Source: COMBO-56-21 sp963705355 (lineage in GTDB: Archaea > Thermoplasmatota > Thermoplasmata > UBA10834). Taken from it: a DNA stretch of 64,000 nucleotides. Positions 50,869 to 59,502 of the stretch are shown here, in pieces. The stretch covers positions 1,911,907 to 1,975,906 of the forward strand of contig OY970070.1 in assembly GCA_963705355.1 (NCBI GenBank), given 5' to 3'. A program made the position numbers and the translations under genes. Each line of letters begins with the position of its first letter. The stretch's first letter is position 1. Under the pieces are notes generated by a model. It did not search any database. It was given only the letters and a program-made list of their open reading frames with translations, and had not been told where the DNA came from.

Positions 50869-51372
50869 CTATTGTGACCCCACAGGAACCGGTTTTCTAG
50901 CCCTGTAATTAACTGACAACCAGCGAGCTGCAATGGGAACCGAAATCCCCAAGACGAGCGTGCCATATTGCATGATGCTGATGCTTGAGTTGGTTCCTGT
51001 CCCCATCGCGAAGACGAACCCCCCTGCGGTAAGAACGAGGCCAAGGATGTATTCATTCGTACCGTGTTTCTCCTCGTCCTTCACATACAGAGGTTTCGAT
51101 ATGAACCACACACCTACCCACATGAAGAAAGTGCAAGCACCCACGAATCCAATCGTGAGTTCTCGGTCAAATAGCGCAGCAACCAGCTTGCTCTGTCCAA
51201 ACAAGGCGAGAACAACTCCAATCAAGAAGACTGCCACATACACTGGTCTCCTGAGGACTAGTTCCTTTCCTCGCTTCTCAAGGTCGAGCAAGACAAGCGC
51301 GAGTACCACTCCCATCAAGACGCCTGTAACCGCAGCGTCGTACAGGTCTTTCAGCAGCATTACTTCGTCCAT
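50869..51372 (-). CDS. Multi-pass membrane protein of unknown function
   Basis: A 167-residue protein with about five hydrophobic helices (AAVTGVLMGVVLALVLLDLE, VYVAVFLIGVVLALFGQSKL, LTIGFVGACTFFMWVGVWFIS, YILGLVLTAGGFVFAMGTG, QYGTLVLGISVPIAARWL). No recognised family. A tRNA-like repeat lies 130 bases upstream of its start. Confidence 0.7.
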   Translation of the reverse strand: MDEVMLLKDLYDAAVTGVLMGVVLALVLLDLEKRGKELVLRRPVYVAVFLIGVVLALFGQSKLVAALFDRELTIGFVGACTFFMWVGVWFISKPLYVKDEEKHGTNEYILGLVLTAGGFVFAMGTGTNSSISIMQYGTLVLGISVPIAARWLSVNYRARKPVPVGSQ

Positions 51373-51498
51373 TTGCCATTTTCTCCGAGCGCCTGGTTGT
51401 GCACCATACGCTCGGCATAGGTATCACATTCGGCATTATTAGCGCTCTGCTTCATTTCGCGATTGACTCCTATGAGGCGGTTCCTTGCTAGGAAGAAG

Positions 51499-51573
51499 GG
51501 GTTTGCGGCAGCCCGCAAGCCTCTTTGATTGATTCTCAGCCAGTCATCGGAGTTCAAATCCCGGCGGGAGCAC
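51499..51573 (+). repeat. tRNA-like direct repeat B, copy 1
   Basis: A 75-base element ending in a T-loop-like GTTCAAATCC and GGGAGCAC. About three quarters of it matches copy 2 at 52305. It contains a hairpin TTGCGG-CAGC-CCGCAA and a second GATTG...CAGTC stem. The 5' acceptor strand of a real tRNA is missing and the T-stem pairs poorly. The rest of the 51373-51623 gap holds no supported gene. Confidence 0.5.
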
Positions 51574-51623
51574 TTCTTCGATCCGGCGGCGACGGGAGCC
51601 GTCTGTGCTGGGATGTCATCACC

Positions 51624-52184
51624 TTAGAGGAAGTACTTCGGCCCTGTACTCCACGCGTAGAGTACCCCTTCGTCAATCACGAAATCGTAGCTTGTCCAAT
51701 AAGAGTTGGGGCCTCCCCTCCATGTCACGGTCAGCATGTATGTTACTTCCTCCACGAATCCTGAACCGTTCACGACCGAGATCACGAAGTAGTCCTCCTG
51801 GCCGAAAGCGCCGTCCCCTGTGATGTCGGTGAGATTCAGCGAGAGAGTGAGGTTGCCTGCGGTCCTAGTTCCAAGGTTCACCGTCGCGGAACGACCTGTG
51901 TTAAGCAACTGTGAGGCATTGAGTGCGTCCCAGCTGCTGCTTCCATTAGAAAAGCTTATCCAAGGAGCACCGTAATGGTACTGGACCAGGGCAGCGTTAT
52001 CTCCCGTCCACTTGATACCTTCTGGGACAAGCGACAACGGAGTGTGTTCTGATGGAAACTCAGGCTTGGAGAGTATCGTATACAAAGCGTAGGAGACCCC
52101 ACTGGCAAGGATGCAAACACACAGTACGACCACTATGAAGATCCTTGGTCGTCGATGCGCGAATTGCCGAACCCTTTCCGTCAT
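51624..52184 (-). CDS. Secreted or membrane-anchored protein of unknown function
   Basis: About 186 residues. A basic N-terminus (RQFAHRRPR) precedes one transmembrane helix (IFIVVVLCVCILASGVSYALYTIL), then about 150 residues of beta-rich sequence with several N-x-S/T sites (NGSSSW, NASQ, NLTLSLNLT), as expected outside the cell. No family recognised; the layout resembles archaeal pilin-like or surface proteins. It is bracketed by the two tRNA-like repeats. The start at ATG 52184 is chosen to place the basic stretch just before the helix. Confidence 0.6.
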   Translation of the reverse strand: MTERVRQFAHRRPRIFIVVVLCVCILASGVSYALYTILSKPEFPSEHTPLSLVPEGIKWTGDNAALVQYHYGAPWISFSNGSSSWDALNASQLLNTGRSATVNLGTRTAGNLTLSLNLTDITGDGAFGQEDYFVISVVNGSGFVEEVTYMLTVTWRGGPNSYWTSYDFVIDEGVLYAWSTGPKYFL

Positions 52185-52304
52185 GGAGCCGCTAGCCACT
52201 CCTCCTAGAACGCATTGCCTGTTCCGTCTCATATAGCTTCGTCTCCCGATGACGAAACGGTCAAGAACGAGTAAACAGCCCGAATAAACAACCAATAGAG
52301 CGAT

Positions 52305-52375
52305 GGGTTTGCAGCAACCTGCATTCCGATTGACTGTCGAGCCAGTCGTCAGAATTCAAATTCAGGCAGGAGCAC
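52305..52375 (+). repeat. tRNA-like direct repeat B, copy 2
   Basis: Matches copy 1 across its length with a four-base deletion. Both stems are kept with compensating changes: TGCGG/CCGCA becomes TGCAG/CTGCA, and GATTG/CAGTC becomes GACTG/CAGTC. It ends GGAGCAC like copy 1. The remaining bases of the 52185-52550 gap hold two TATA-like elements for the next gene. Confidence 0.5.
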
Positions 52376-52487
52376 CTAATCTCATGTTGTTGGAGAAGAA
52401 TGCGAAAGGGTTTGGGGGGACGGACGACGAATGTTGAGCGTTTGCAGCATGTTGTTGTTTATACTTTCGACTTCCTCGGTGTAAGGT

Positions 52488-52497
52488 AGTTTATACC
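52488..52497 (+). promoter_or_regulatory. TATA box for the metallo-beta-lactamase gene
   Basis: AGTTTATACC, about 55 bases before the ATG at 52551. A similar GTTTATAC lies about 30 bases further upstream. Confidence 0.5.
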
Positions 52498-52550
52498 CTC
52501 TGCACCTTGTAGCTCCTTGATCTGCCGAGCGTGCTGAAAGTGGGAGAAGA

Positions 52551-53513
52551 ATGATCCAGCTGGGCAACGGCATCCTGATCGAGGTTGATGGCTGCTCGTT
52601 CAGGTTCGATCCGAAGCGAGTTCTTCTCGGCGAGACGAGCATGATATCTCACGCCCACTCAGACCACCTTCCGAGTTCTTTCAAGCAGATGTCGGCGATA
52701 TGTTCTCCTGTCACGAGAGATTTCATCAAGGCGCGGAGGAACAAGGAGATCGGGATAGACTCCGATGACCGTGTGAAGGAGCTTGAGGCCGGGCACATCG
52801 CGGGCTCGAGAATGTTCTTCGTTAGCGGGGACACGCGGGTCCTGTACACGGGCGATTTCTGCACGAGGGAGAAAGCAAACACAGAAGCAGCAAAGCCGCA
52901 CAAATGCGACATCCTGATCACCGAGGCAACCTACGGCAAACCGCAGTACATCTTTCCAGACCACGAAGAGATCATGTCAGTCGCAAGGGATTGGGTGCGA
53001 GACATAGTGAAGAGGGATGGATGCGCAGTCCTCTTCGCTTATCCACTCGGAAAGTCACAGGAGCTCACGGCCTACTTCAGAGATCTTCCGTTGGTCCTTC
53101 ACCCTGCGATTGCCGAGAACAACCGGATACTCAGGAGGCATGGCTACGAGCTCGCCCAGACGGAATTCGATGCTCATCGGACGAAGCCGCCGTTCGTGTA
53201 CATCACGTCTGGATTGGGCAAGGACGCGCCTCGTGTGCAGTCGTTGAGAAAGCACGGAGCCAAGACGGCAGCATTCTCAGGATGGGCATTGGAGAAGGGT
53301 TTCAGATACCAGTCCGGGGTCGACGAAGCGTTCCCGGTTTCGGACCATTGCGGTTTCGACGAACTCACGGAGTTCATCAGAAGGTGCAGTCCCCAAAACG
53401 TTTTCACGAATCACGGGTTCTCAAAAGAGTTGGCGATGCATGTGCGTCGCTCGCTGGGGATTCAGGCTCAGCCGTTGGTTGCCAGGCAGAGGACTTTGGA
53501 TCACTTCTGCTGA
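52551..53513 (+). CDS. Metallo-beta-lactamase-fold nuclease (mRNA 3'-end processing exonuclease-like)
   Basis: A 320-residue protein with the zinc motif SHAHSDHLP near residue 34, later ligands AGHIAGSRMF and LYTGDFCTRE, and a C-terminal NVFTNHGFSKELA that supplies the last His. This is the beta-CASP-related group of exonucleases of the metallo-beta-lactamase fold, thought to act on RNA or DNA ends. It ends with a 13-base overlap of the convergent cbf5 gene. Confidence 0.82.
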   Translation: MIQLGNGILIEVDGCSFRFDPKRVLLGETSMISHAHSDHLPSSFKQMSAICSPVTRDFIKARRNKEIGIDSDDRVKELEAGHIAGSRMFFVSGDTRVLYTGDFCTREKANTEAAKPHKCDILITEATYGKPQYIFPDHEEIMSVARDWVRDIVKRDGCAVLFAYPLGKSQELTAYFRDLPLVLHPAIAENNRILRRHGYELAQTEFDAHRTKPPFVYITSGLGKDAPRVQSLRKHGAKTAAFSGWALEKGFRYQSGVDEAFPVSDHCGFDELTEFIRRCSPQNVFTNHGFSKELAMHVRRSLGIQAQPLVARQRTLDHFC

Positions 53514-54475
53514 TCTTCCTGGGCAGAGCTGCCCCAAGATCTCAAGTATGTCCCCGTGGGCATGAACACCCTCGAGACATCGACCGCGAATCCTTCCGAG
53601 CGCTTCATGATCTCCTCGGAATCCATGAGCGACGTGCCAAGGGCGACGCCCTCTCCGCTGAGGGTCATGATCGCAACAGTTCCCCTCTTCTTGATGCGTT
53701 CGTCTAGAGACACTATCCCGGGGACGGCGAGGTTCGCACCGTGGCAGATCGCATCGACCGCAGAGTCCTTGATCTCGATCTTGGGCATCTGGGCAAGAAG
53801 TACTTCCTTCGGCCTCAGCATCTTCCTGAGCGGACCGCTATCGCCAGCTTTGTGCTCCTCGTAGGCGTCCTTGAGGTCATGCAGAGAGACGGCGTCGTCC
53901 TCCGTCAGCACCCCCGCCCTCGTTCGCCTGAGATCCTGAAGATGCGCTCCCAGAGCTATGGCATCGCCGATGTCGACGCATAGGCTGCGGATGTAGGTCC
54001 CCGCCTCGCAGTCGACCTTGAAGAGCACATCACGGCCGGAGATCTCCAGCAGCGAGAGAGAGGTTATCCTTCTCGTCCTCAACTCTCTCTTGACGGCGGA
54101 ACGCATGGGCGGGGTCTGATAGATCTCGTCTGTGAACTCCTTGAAGATCTCCTCCAGCCGTTTCCGATCGGCGTTGCCATGCATTCGCATCACGCCGACG
54201 TACGCCTTGGTCCCGTAGTGCAGCGTATCCATCGCGCGCACCGCGTTCCCCAATCCAACCGGCAGAACGCCCGTGACTCGAGGGTCCAGAGTGCCTCCGT
54301 GGGCGGACTTCTTGGCGCCGACCATGTCCCCAACCCAGCTAGTTACTTGGTGTGAAGTCGGACCAGCCGGCTTGTCGATGACGACAACGCCGTCCTCCAG
54401 GAGCTCGTCGACCGTGCGTTCCTCGGGCCTTTTGCCCTTTCCTGAGCTAATCGGCCTCTTGGATTTCACGAGCAT
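53501..54475 (-). CDS. cbf5: tRNA/rRNA pseudouridine synthase Cbf5
   Basis: A 324-residue TruB/dyskerin enzyme. The N-terminal part has VVIDKPAGPTSHQV and the catalytic loop GGTLDPRVTGVLPVGLGNA with the nucleophile Asp; a KVDCEAGTYIRSLCVDIG motif follows, and the C-terminal 80 residues form a PUA domain. It modifies uridines in rRNA and tRNA, guided by H/ACA RNAs with Nop10, Gar1 and L7Ae. Its start overlaps the end of the cytidylate kinase gene by 29 bases, in the conserved archaeal order. Confidence 0.96.
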   Translation of the reverse strand: MLVKSKRPISSGKGKRPEERTVDELLEDGVVVIDKPAGPTSHQVTSWVGDMVGAKKSAHGGTLDPRVTGVLPVGLGNAVRAMDTLHYGTKAYVGVMRMHGNADRKRLEEIFKEFTDEIYQTPPMRSAVKRELRTRRITSLSLLEISGRDVLFKVDCEAGTYIRSLCVDIGDAIALGAHLQDLRRTRAGVLTEDDAVSLHDLKDAYEEHKAGDSGPLRKMLRPKEVLLAQMPKIEIKDSAVDAICHGANLAVPGIVSLDERIKKRGTVAIMTLSGEGVALGTSLMDSEEIMKRSEGFAVDVSRVFMPTGTYLRSWGSSAQEDQQK

Positions 54476-55013
54476 GTTCCACCTCTGCCTTCCTTGCCTT
54501 CTCCACGATCAACTCCGCGATCTTGTCTGCAGGGGTGCTTGAGGAGTCGACCCACAAATCATAGACTGCTCTATCCGAAGGATCTACGCCATAATACGCG
54601 AGGTACCTCTTCTTTTCCGATCTCTCTCGTGAACGAATGTCCTTCAGCACCGAATCGGCGCTCTTGCCCTCCCTGCGGGCTATCCTATCGGCCCTTACCT
54701 GCTCTGAAGCTTCGATGAACGCTGCGAACACAGGGACTCTCTTCGCCTTCAGGATAAGACCTGCCAGCCTTCCCTCGATGACGATGTTTTCATTCGCCTT
54801 GGCGAGCGCGACCATGCGCTCGTCCAGCTCCTTGTCGATGGTCTCGTCCTCCTCGGCAAGCCTCCCGAAGGTCTCGAGGTCCACCTTGCGCTCCATCGCC
54901 ATCTGTCTGAAGATCTGGCCCACGAGGATGAAATCGCAGTCGAGCCGGTTTGCGACGAGCATGCATATGGTTGTCTTTCCGCTTCCAGGTGGTCCGGAAA
55001 TCGCTATCCTCAT
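54447..55013 (-). CDS. cmk: Cytidylate kinase
   Basis: A 188-residue archaeal CMP kinase: P-loop AISGPPGSGKTTICML at the N-terminus, VGQIFRQMA, IVIEGRLAGLIL and the LID-like RIARREGKSADSVLKDI. It phosphorylates CMP and dCMP. The ATG overlaps the stop of the DUF106 gene; cbf5 follows in the same transcript. Confidence 0.95.
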   Translation of the reverse strand: MRIAISGPPGSGKTTICMLVANRLDCDFILVGQIFRQMAMERKVDLETFGRLAEEDETIDKELDERMVALAKANENIVIEGRLAGLILKAKRVPVFAAFIEASEQVRADRIARREGKSADSVLKDIRSRERSEKKRYLAYYGVDPSDRAVYDLWVDSSSTPADKIAELIVEKARKAEVEHAREIQEAD

Positions 55014-55726
55014 CGGCGGGCTCCCACTTCTTCAGGCTCCGTCTCACGCGTCTCTTCAATCGCCCCCGACTCCAGTTCGCGCAGCCTTCTGCCAAAACTG
55101 AAGTACTTCAGGACCCTCGTGAGGACCTGCCCGAACGGCAGAGTCAAGAGCGAGTAGAGCAGGATCCAGTTGGGCAGCACATTCGAGTGCTTCATGTCAG
55201 CGTTGAAGGCCCACGGGACCGAGAAAGCGGTCGATTGCAGGTCAAGATACACGAAGTTCGCGAGCCATGCGAATATCGGGATTATCACAAGCATGGTCAC
55301 GGGCATCAGCTTCAGCTGCGTCTGGGAAGCCTTGAGCGACTGCGCCATGATCTGAGGCTGCAGCTCTGTCAGCTTCTTCAGCTTGTACGTGTTGTTGCTG
55401 GTTCTGGCCTCTCGGAGCTCCTTTTGAAAGGCAGATGTGATCCTGGCGTTCCTGGCCTGCCCAATCCAGTCCGAGAACAGATGTCTCACGGTGATGCTGA
55501 AGAAGCTCATCAGCAGACCCGTGAGCAGGAGGGTGAGGATCGGCTCGTGCCCGTTGAAACCAACCAAGGGCGTGAGCGGTATACCCACCAGCTTTCCGAG
55601 CCCCTGCCGCAGGTTCTGGTCGAACATCACGATCATCGCCGTGATGAACGCCATCATGACGATCATCTGGTTGCCGACGCCTGCAGTCGGCGGTCTCGGT
55701 CCTCGAGGAGCGCCCGAGCTAGCCAT
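55010..55726 (-). CDS. DUF106 / EMC3-TMCO1-like membrane insertase
   Basis: A 238-residue protein of the archaeal DUF106 family, the YidC/Oxa1/EMC3/TMCO1 superfamily. It has an N-terminal helix (MIVMMAFITAMIVMF), a helix near 62-80 (ILTLLLTGLLMSFFSITV), a cytoplasmic charged coiled coil (FQKELREARTSNNTYKLKKL) and two further C-terminal helices. It lies directly downstream of secY, as in many euryarchaea, and probably inserts membrane proteins at the ribosome or translocon. Confidence 0.9.
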   Translation of the reverse strand: MASSGAPRGPRPPTAGVGNQMIVMMAFITAMIVMFDQNLRQGLGKLVGIPLTPLVGFNGHEPILTLLLTGLLMSFFSITVRHLFSDWIGQARNARITSAFQKELREARTSNNTYKLKKLTELQPQIMAQSLKASQTQLKLMPVTMLVIIPIFAWLANFVYLDLQSTAFSVPWAFNADMKHSNVLPNWILLYSLLTLPFGQVLTRVLKYFSFGRRLRELESGAIEETRETEPEEVGARR

Positions 55727-55730
55727 CTGT

Positions 55731-57308
55731 TCACTCGCCTCCGAAGAAGCCTCTCAGCACTGGATGCATCTCCATCATCTGCTCGCGGCCGATCGCGTCG
55801 TACAGTTGGATCATGATGCCCACTGAAAGCAGCACGCCTGTGCCTGAAGCGTTTCCGACGGTTCCTATGAGATCCGCGCCTGATGCCAGCGCGCCAACAG
55901 TCGCTCCAGAAATGACTGTCACCACGGGGATGTACCTCTCGAGCACTCTTTTGAGCACCCTCGGGTCCCTCCTGAATCCGGGGATCTGCATCCCGCTCGA
56001 CTCGATCTGGCCCGCAACCGCTTCCGGGCCCATGTTCGTGGTTTCGATCCAGAATCTGGCAAACAGCACGGAACCGCCCACCATGACGCCGACGTAGATG
56101 AGCACATGTATGGCTATCTGAAGCCTGGTCTTGTTCAGCCCCGTGGCATTGAGATAGCTGTTGCTGAGCAGAGGCAAGAGCCAATCGCCCACGCCGTTCG
56201 ACGACGACACGTAATAAGCCAGCCCACCGGACGGATGCGTTTTGCCCGCTGCATAGTATCCGAGCATCCAGTTGTGGCCCAGTATCGGCACATGCTCAAA
56301 TGCGGGGTGGCTCCAGAATAGCATTGAGAACATGCTCACGTTCGCCAGCAGGGCCGCCATGAGTATGACCGGTATGTTGGACGCGTAGATCAGCTTGATC
56401 GGGTACCTGCCCCTCGCACCCCGCGCGGTCCCGTGTGCGAGCGGGAGTTCGATTCTGCTGGATTCCGTGTACGCGACGAAGAAGAAAATGGCGACAGTAC
56501 CTATGAGCGCGACCATAGGGTTCGGCTGCGCGAGGAATATGCGTTCATAGCCTCCGTTCGAAAGCTGAGCGGCGGACATGTGGTGGAACAGGTAGATCGT
56601 CTTCGGGATGGTCCCCGCAGGAGGATTGCTGGACATGTCCAGCGGCTTCGAGCCATCGACAGGGTGCCAGTTGATCGATCCCGTGAAGATCTGCTGCGCT
56701 ACCCCCGCGGCGATGAACAGGGATATGCCGCTCCCGATCCCCCACTTTGAGACCACCTCGTCCATCAGGAACACAAGGTACGAGCCGACGAACAGCTGAA
56801 TGACTATGAGGGACCTCGCGAAACTCGCACCATGTCCCGTCCAGAAGCTCTCCATGTTGCTGACGAATTTTGTGGAGGGTTCCATGAAGCCGTAGACCTG
56901 GGGCGCGGCCTCGACGACTATCATGATGATGACCATGAGCTTCTGCGTGCCCTGGTAGACCGCCTTGTCCTCTTCTTTCTTCAGATCGAGCTTGATGATC
57001 TTCGCGCCCGTGAAGAGCTGCATGATGATCGAGCCGGTGACGATGGGACCGATTCCGAGGTGCATCAACGAGAATTGCGCACCCGCGAGTATCGCCCTGT
57101 ACTGGGCGAACAGATCGACTCCTCCTGTCGTGCTCAGCCCATAGATCATGATGTTGGTCATCGCGAAGTAAAGCACTAGTATGAGGATGATCCACATCAT
57201 CTTCGTCCGGAAGTGCACGTGCCCTTCAGGCCTCGTCACCGCGGGCAGCCTGTCCGTCAGTGGCTTGAGCTTGTAGAGCATGCTCTTCTCTTCGTCCTCC
57301 TCAGCCAT
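55731..57308 (-). CDS. secY: Preprotein translocase subunit SecY
   Basis: About 525 residues with ten transmembrane helices. It has the plug region YGLSTTGGVDLFAQYRAI, the archaeal extracytoplasmic loop insertions, GIGPIVTGSIIMQLFTGAKI, GIGSGISLFIAAGV and the cytoplasmic loop FFVAYTESSRIELPLAHG. It is the channel of the Sec61-type translocon with SecE and Sec-beta, which are encoded elsewhere. It follows uL15 as in other archaea. GTG at 57314 and ATG at 57308 are both possible; the ATG is used. Confidence 0.97.
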   Translation of the reverse strand: MAEEDEEKSMLYKLKPLTDRLPAVTRPEGHVHFRTKMMWIILILVLYFAMTNIMIYGLSTTGGVDLFAQYRAILAGAQFSLMHLGIGPIVTGSIIMQLFTGAKIIKLDLKKEEDKAVYQGTQKLMVIIMIVVEAAPQVYGFMEPSTKFVSNMESFWTGHGASFARSLIVIQLFVGSYLVFLMDEVVSKWGIGSGISLFIAAGVAQQIFTGSINWHPVDGSKPLDMSSNPPAGTIPKTIYLFHHMSAAQLSNGGYERIFLAQPNPMVALIGTVAIFFFVAYTESSRIELPLAHGTARGARGRYPIKLIYASNIPVILMAALLANVSMFSMLFWSHPAFEHVPILGHNWMLGYYAAGKTHPSGGLAYYVSSSNGVGDWLLPLLSNSYLNATGLNKTRLQIAIHVLIYVGVMVGGSVLFARFWIETTNMGPEAVAGQIESSGMQIPGFRRDPRVLKRVLERYIPVVTVISGATVGALASGADLIGTVGNASGTGVLLSVGIMIQLYDAIGREQMMEMHPVLRGFFGGE

Positions 57309-57359
57309 CTGCACCCTTCCTTGATCCAGGCGTTTCCGGTCTTACCTCTGGTCCGATTC

Positions 57360-57785
57360 TCATTCGTTGATTAACGCCCCGCCGGCGCCCTTAAGCTTCT
57401 CCTGCGCCGATGCGGAAGCCTCCGCCACCCTCACCGATATAGCGGTCGTGATCCTGCCCGACCCGAGCAGCTTGTCGACGCCCATCTTGGTCAGGTCCAC
57501 GCTCCACTTTCCGTCCTTCTGAACCGCGAACCCATCCTTCGCCAGCGACGGGAGCGCTTGTTCGACCTCAGAGAGGTTCATGGTGACCTTGTCGCTCACG
57601 ACGGACTGCGGTCTTTTGAACCCGTGGTGGCCGAAATAATCAGGACAGTATTTAACGACGCTTATCCACTTGTGCTTGTGAAGTCCGGCATTCCCTCGGC
57701 CGCCCCTGAGGCCAGCTCCTCGTCCGGCCTTCTTGCCGCGACCGTGCGTTCTGCTACCTCTGAACTTGCTCGTCCTGCTGACCAT
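57360..57785 (-). CDS. rpl15: Ribosomal protein uL15
   Basis: A 141-residue protein with the conserved N-terminus SKFRGSRTHGRGKKAGRGAG and GNAGLHKHKW, the archaeal/eukaryotic L27a/L15 type. It binds 23S rRNA in the large subunit. It starts directly after the uL30 stop and is cotranscribed with the ribosomal cluster and secY. Confidence 0.96.
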   Translation of the reverse strand: MVSRTSKFRGSRTHGRGKKAGRGAGLRGGRGNAGLHKHKWISVVKYCPDYFGHHGFKRPQSVVSDKVTMNLSEVEQALPSLAKDGFAVQKDGKWSVDLTKMGVDKLLGSGRITTAISVRVAEASASAQEKLKGAGGALINE

Positions 57786-58274
57786 CTACTTCCCCTCCGA
57801 GGGCTTGGCAAGCATTCGGTCTAGCAGCTTCTCGATCTCCGCGCCTCTATATCCGAGCGAGCCGCGGTCGACGTACGATCGCTTCGTGTTTCTGTAGCCT
57901 TGCCTCGGCGGCGGGAGCCTGAGGACCGGCTTCAGCCCCTTCACATCTGTGAGCTTCGCCTCTCCCTTGTCGATCGCCTTCGCGAGCGACAGTATCGAAG
58001 TGTACTCCGAGTTATCTTTGACGTATGCGTCTGTCACCCTGCCGCCTCCGACGACCTCGCCTCTCTGGAACAGCAGCCGCGCGAGCGTCTCGTGCGTGAG
58101 TTCTCCCCAGGTGACATAGTCCTTCACGACCTGGAGCATCCCGTTTGTGGTGTCGTTCTGCGGGAGCACGACACAGTGGTTCACTCTTGTCAGCTTCATC
58201 ATGTCCATGGTCTCGACGGCCTGGTGCTGAATCTTCGCGTGCCCTCGGACCCTCACTATGGCCAATGCCGGCAT
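57786..58274 (-). CDS. rpl30: Ribosomal protein uL30
   Basis: A 162-residue archaeal L30 (longer than the bacterial form): PALAIVRVRGHAKI, TMDMMKLTRVNHCVVL and a C-terminal LRLPPPRQGYRNTKRSY. The start is ATG 58274, just after the uS5 stop; the longer open frame to 58352 lies wholly within rpS5. Confidence 0.95.
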   Translation of the reverse strand: MPALAIVRVRGHAKIQHQAVETMDMMKLTRVNHCVVLPQNDTTNGMLQVVKDYVTWGELTHETLARLLFQRGEVVGGGRVTDAYVKDNSEYTSILSLAKAIDKGEAKLTDVKGLKPVLRLPPPRQGYRNTKRSYVDRGSLGYRGAEIEKLLDRMLAKPSEGK

Positions 58275-58275
58275 C

Positions 58276-58995
58276 CTACTTCGCCTCCTTCGGCCCTTCC
58301 GGGGCATCCTCTGCCGTCTCCGGTGGCTCCTCTTGTGAAGTGCCAGCGACATGGATTTGGACAGGCCCGGTCATTATCTGGAGCCTGCTCTTCTGCTCGT
58401 CCGTGACCCTCAACTGTGAGGTTCTCCTGAGGGCCTCGAACGCCGCGATCGAGTTGTTGATGGTCGTCTTGGTGTGGCCCTTCGTGAAGCCCCACGCGTC
58501 CTTTATCCCGGCCATGCGCAGCACGCTCTTCGCGATGTCCCCCACGGCCAGCCCAGTGCCGCGAGGGGCGGGCTTTAGAGTCACGACGACGGAACCTGAG
58601 TGGCCGGTCACCTCGAACGGAAGCGAGTGAGGTGTCAAGCAGCCGCATTGCCACGAGCCGCAGCCTCTCTTGATCTCGATGACGTTCAGCTTGGCGACGT
58701 CGATCGCCGCCCTGATGGCGGGCCCGACCTCCTTTCCTTTCAGCCTTCCGAGTCCTACATAGCCGTCGTAGTTGCCCACGACGACGGTGATCGCGAACCT
58801 GACCCTCCTTCCGGAGTCCGTCATCCTCTGGACCATGTTCACATCGAGGACTTCGTCGGCCAGATCCGGAAGCAGTATGTCCACGATCTCGGGCTCCCTG
58901 AGGGGCAGCCTGGTCTTCAGCGCCTCGCTCATGGTGGCTATCTTGCCCTCGGCGACCAGCCTGCCCAGCCTCGTCTTCGGCGTCCAATCACTCAT
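58276..58995 (-). CDS. rps5: Ribosomal protein uS5
   Basis: A 239-residue uS5: the S5 domain with VQRMTDSGRRVRFAITVVVG and GYVGLGRLKGKEVGPAI, then the C-terminal domain (GTGLAVGDIAKSVLRMAGI). It lies at the mRNA entrance of the small subunit. GGAGGTG six bases before the ATG fixes the start; it overlaps rpl18 by 8 bases. Confidence 0.96.
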   Translation of the reverse strand: MSDWTPKTRLGRLVAEGKIATMSEALKTRLPLREPEIVDILLPDLADEVLDVNMVQRMTDSGRRVRFAITVVVGNYDGYVGLGRLKGKEVGPAIRAAIDVAKLNVIEIKRGCGSWQCGCLTPHSLPFEVTGHSGSVVVTLKPAPRGTGLAVGDIAKSVLRMAGIKDAWGFTKGHTKTTINNSIAAFEALRRTSQLRVTDEQKSRLQIMTGPVQIHVAGTSQEEPPETAEDAPEGPKEAK

Positions 58996-59497
58996 CAGTC
59001 GCACCTCCGATCTTGCTCTTTGCGCCTTCGAACATCGCAGCCGTGCCCTCTCGCATGTGCTTGCCAGTTATCCTGTCGTCCTTAGGAAGCATCTCGTCGC
59101 TGTGCGGCACCTCGATGCCCGCATCGACGATGCCCTTAAGGGCTGCGAAGACCACAGCGCCCTTCGTCGGCTCCCTGAGCCCAATGTCCAGCACAGCCTC
59201 CTCGAGGCCCTTCTCCTTGGCCCTCTTGCCCGCCAAGAGACCCGTGAGGTATGCGCCCGGCGTGCTCTTGCCTGAGCCGGTCCAGCCGAGTTTCTCCAGT
59301 TCAGTGGAAACAGCGCAAGCGACTATGACATCTCCGTCGGCCTTGTACTCGACGAACTGGACGCGCACATTGCGGTTGGACTTCCGCACGACCGCTCTGG
59401 CCATTCCGCCTCTGATGAGCGCCGCCCTGTGCCTGTAGTCCGTCCTGCCCTCTCTCCTTCTCCTGAACGGAACTCTGGATCTCGGTCCTGTAGCCAT
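58988..59497 (-). CDS. rpl18: Ribosomal protein uL18
   Basis: A 169-residue archaeal L18 (L5e type): RVPFRRRREGRTDYRHRAAL, SGKSTPGAYLTGLLAGKRA and GAVVFAALKGIVDAGIEVPH. It binds 5S rRNA. The ATG at 59497 follows AAGGAG. Confidence 0.95.
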   Translation of the reverse strand: MATGPRSRVPFRRRREGRTDYRHRAALIRGGMARAVVRKSNRNVRVQFVEYKADGDVIVACAVSTELEKLGWTGSGKSTPGAYLTGLLAGKRAKEKGLEEAVLDIGLREPTKGAVVFAALKGIVDAGIEVPHSDEMLPKDDRITGKHMREGTAAMFEGAKSKIGGATDE

Positions 59498-59502
59498 GTC
59501 AC

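Noticed and set aside
51360..51557. A 65-residue minus-strand frame across the first tRNA-like repeat
   Set aside because: It overlaps the repeat element and the start of the adjacent membrane-protein gene, with no ribosome-binding site or domain.
51499..51573. Intact tRNA gene
   Set aside because: No 5' acceptor strand complementary to the 3' end is found and the T-stem has mismatches.
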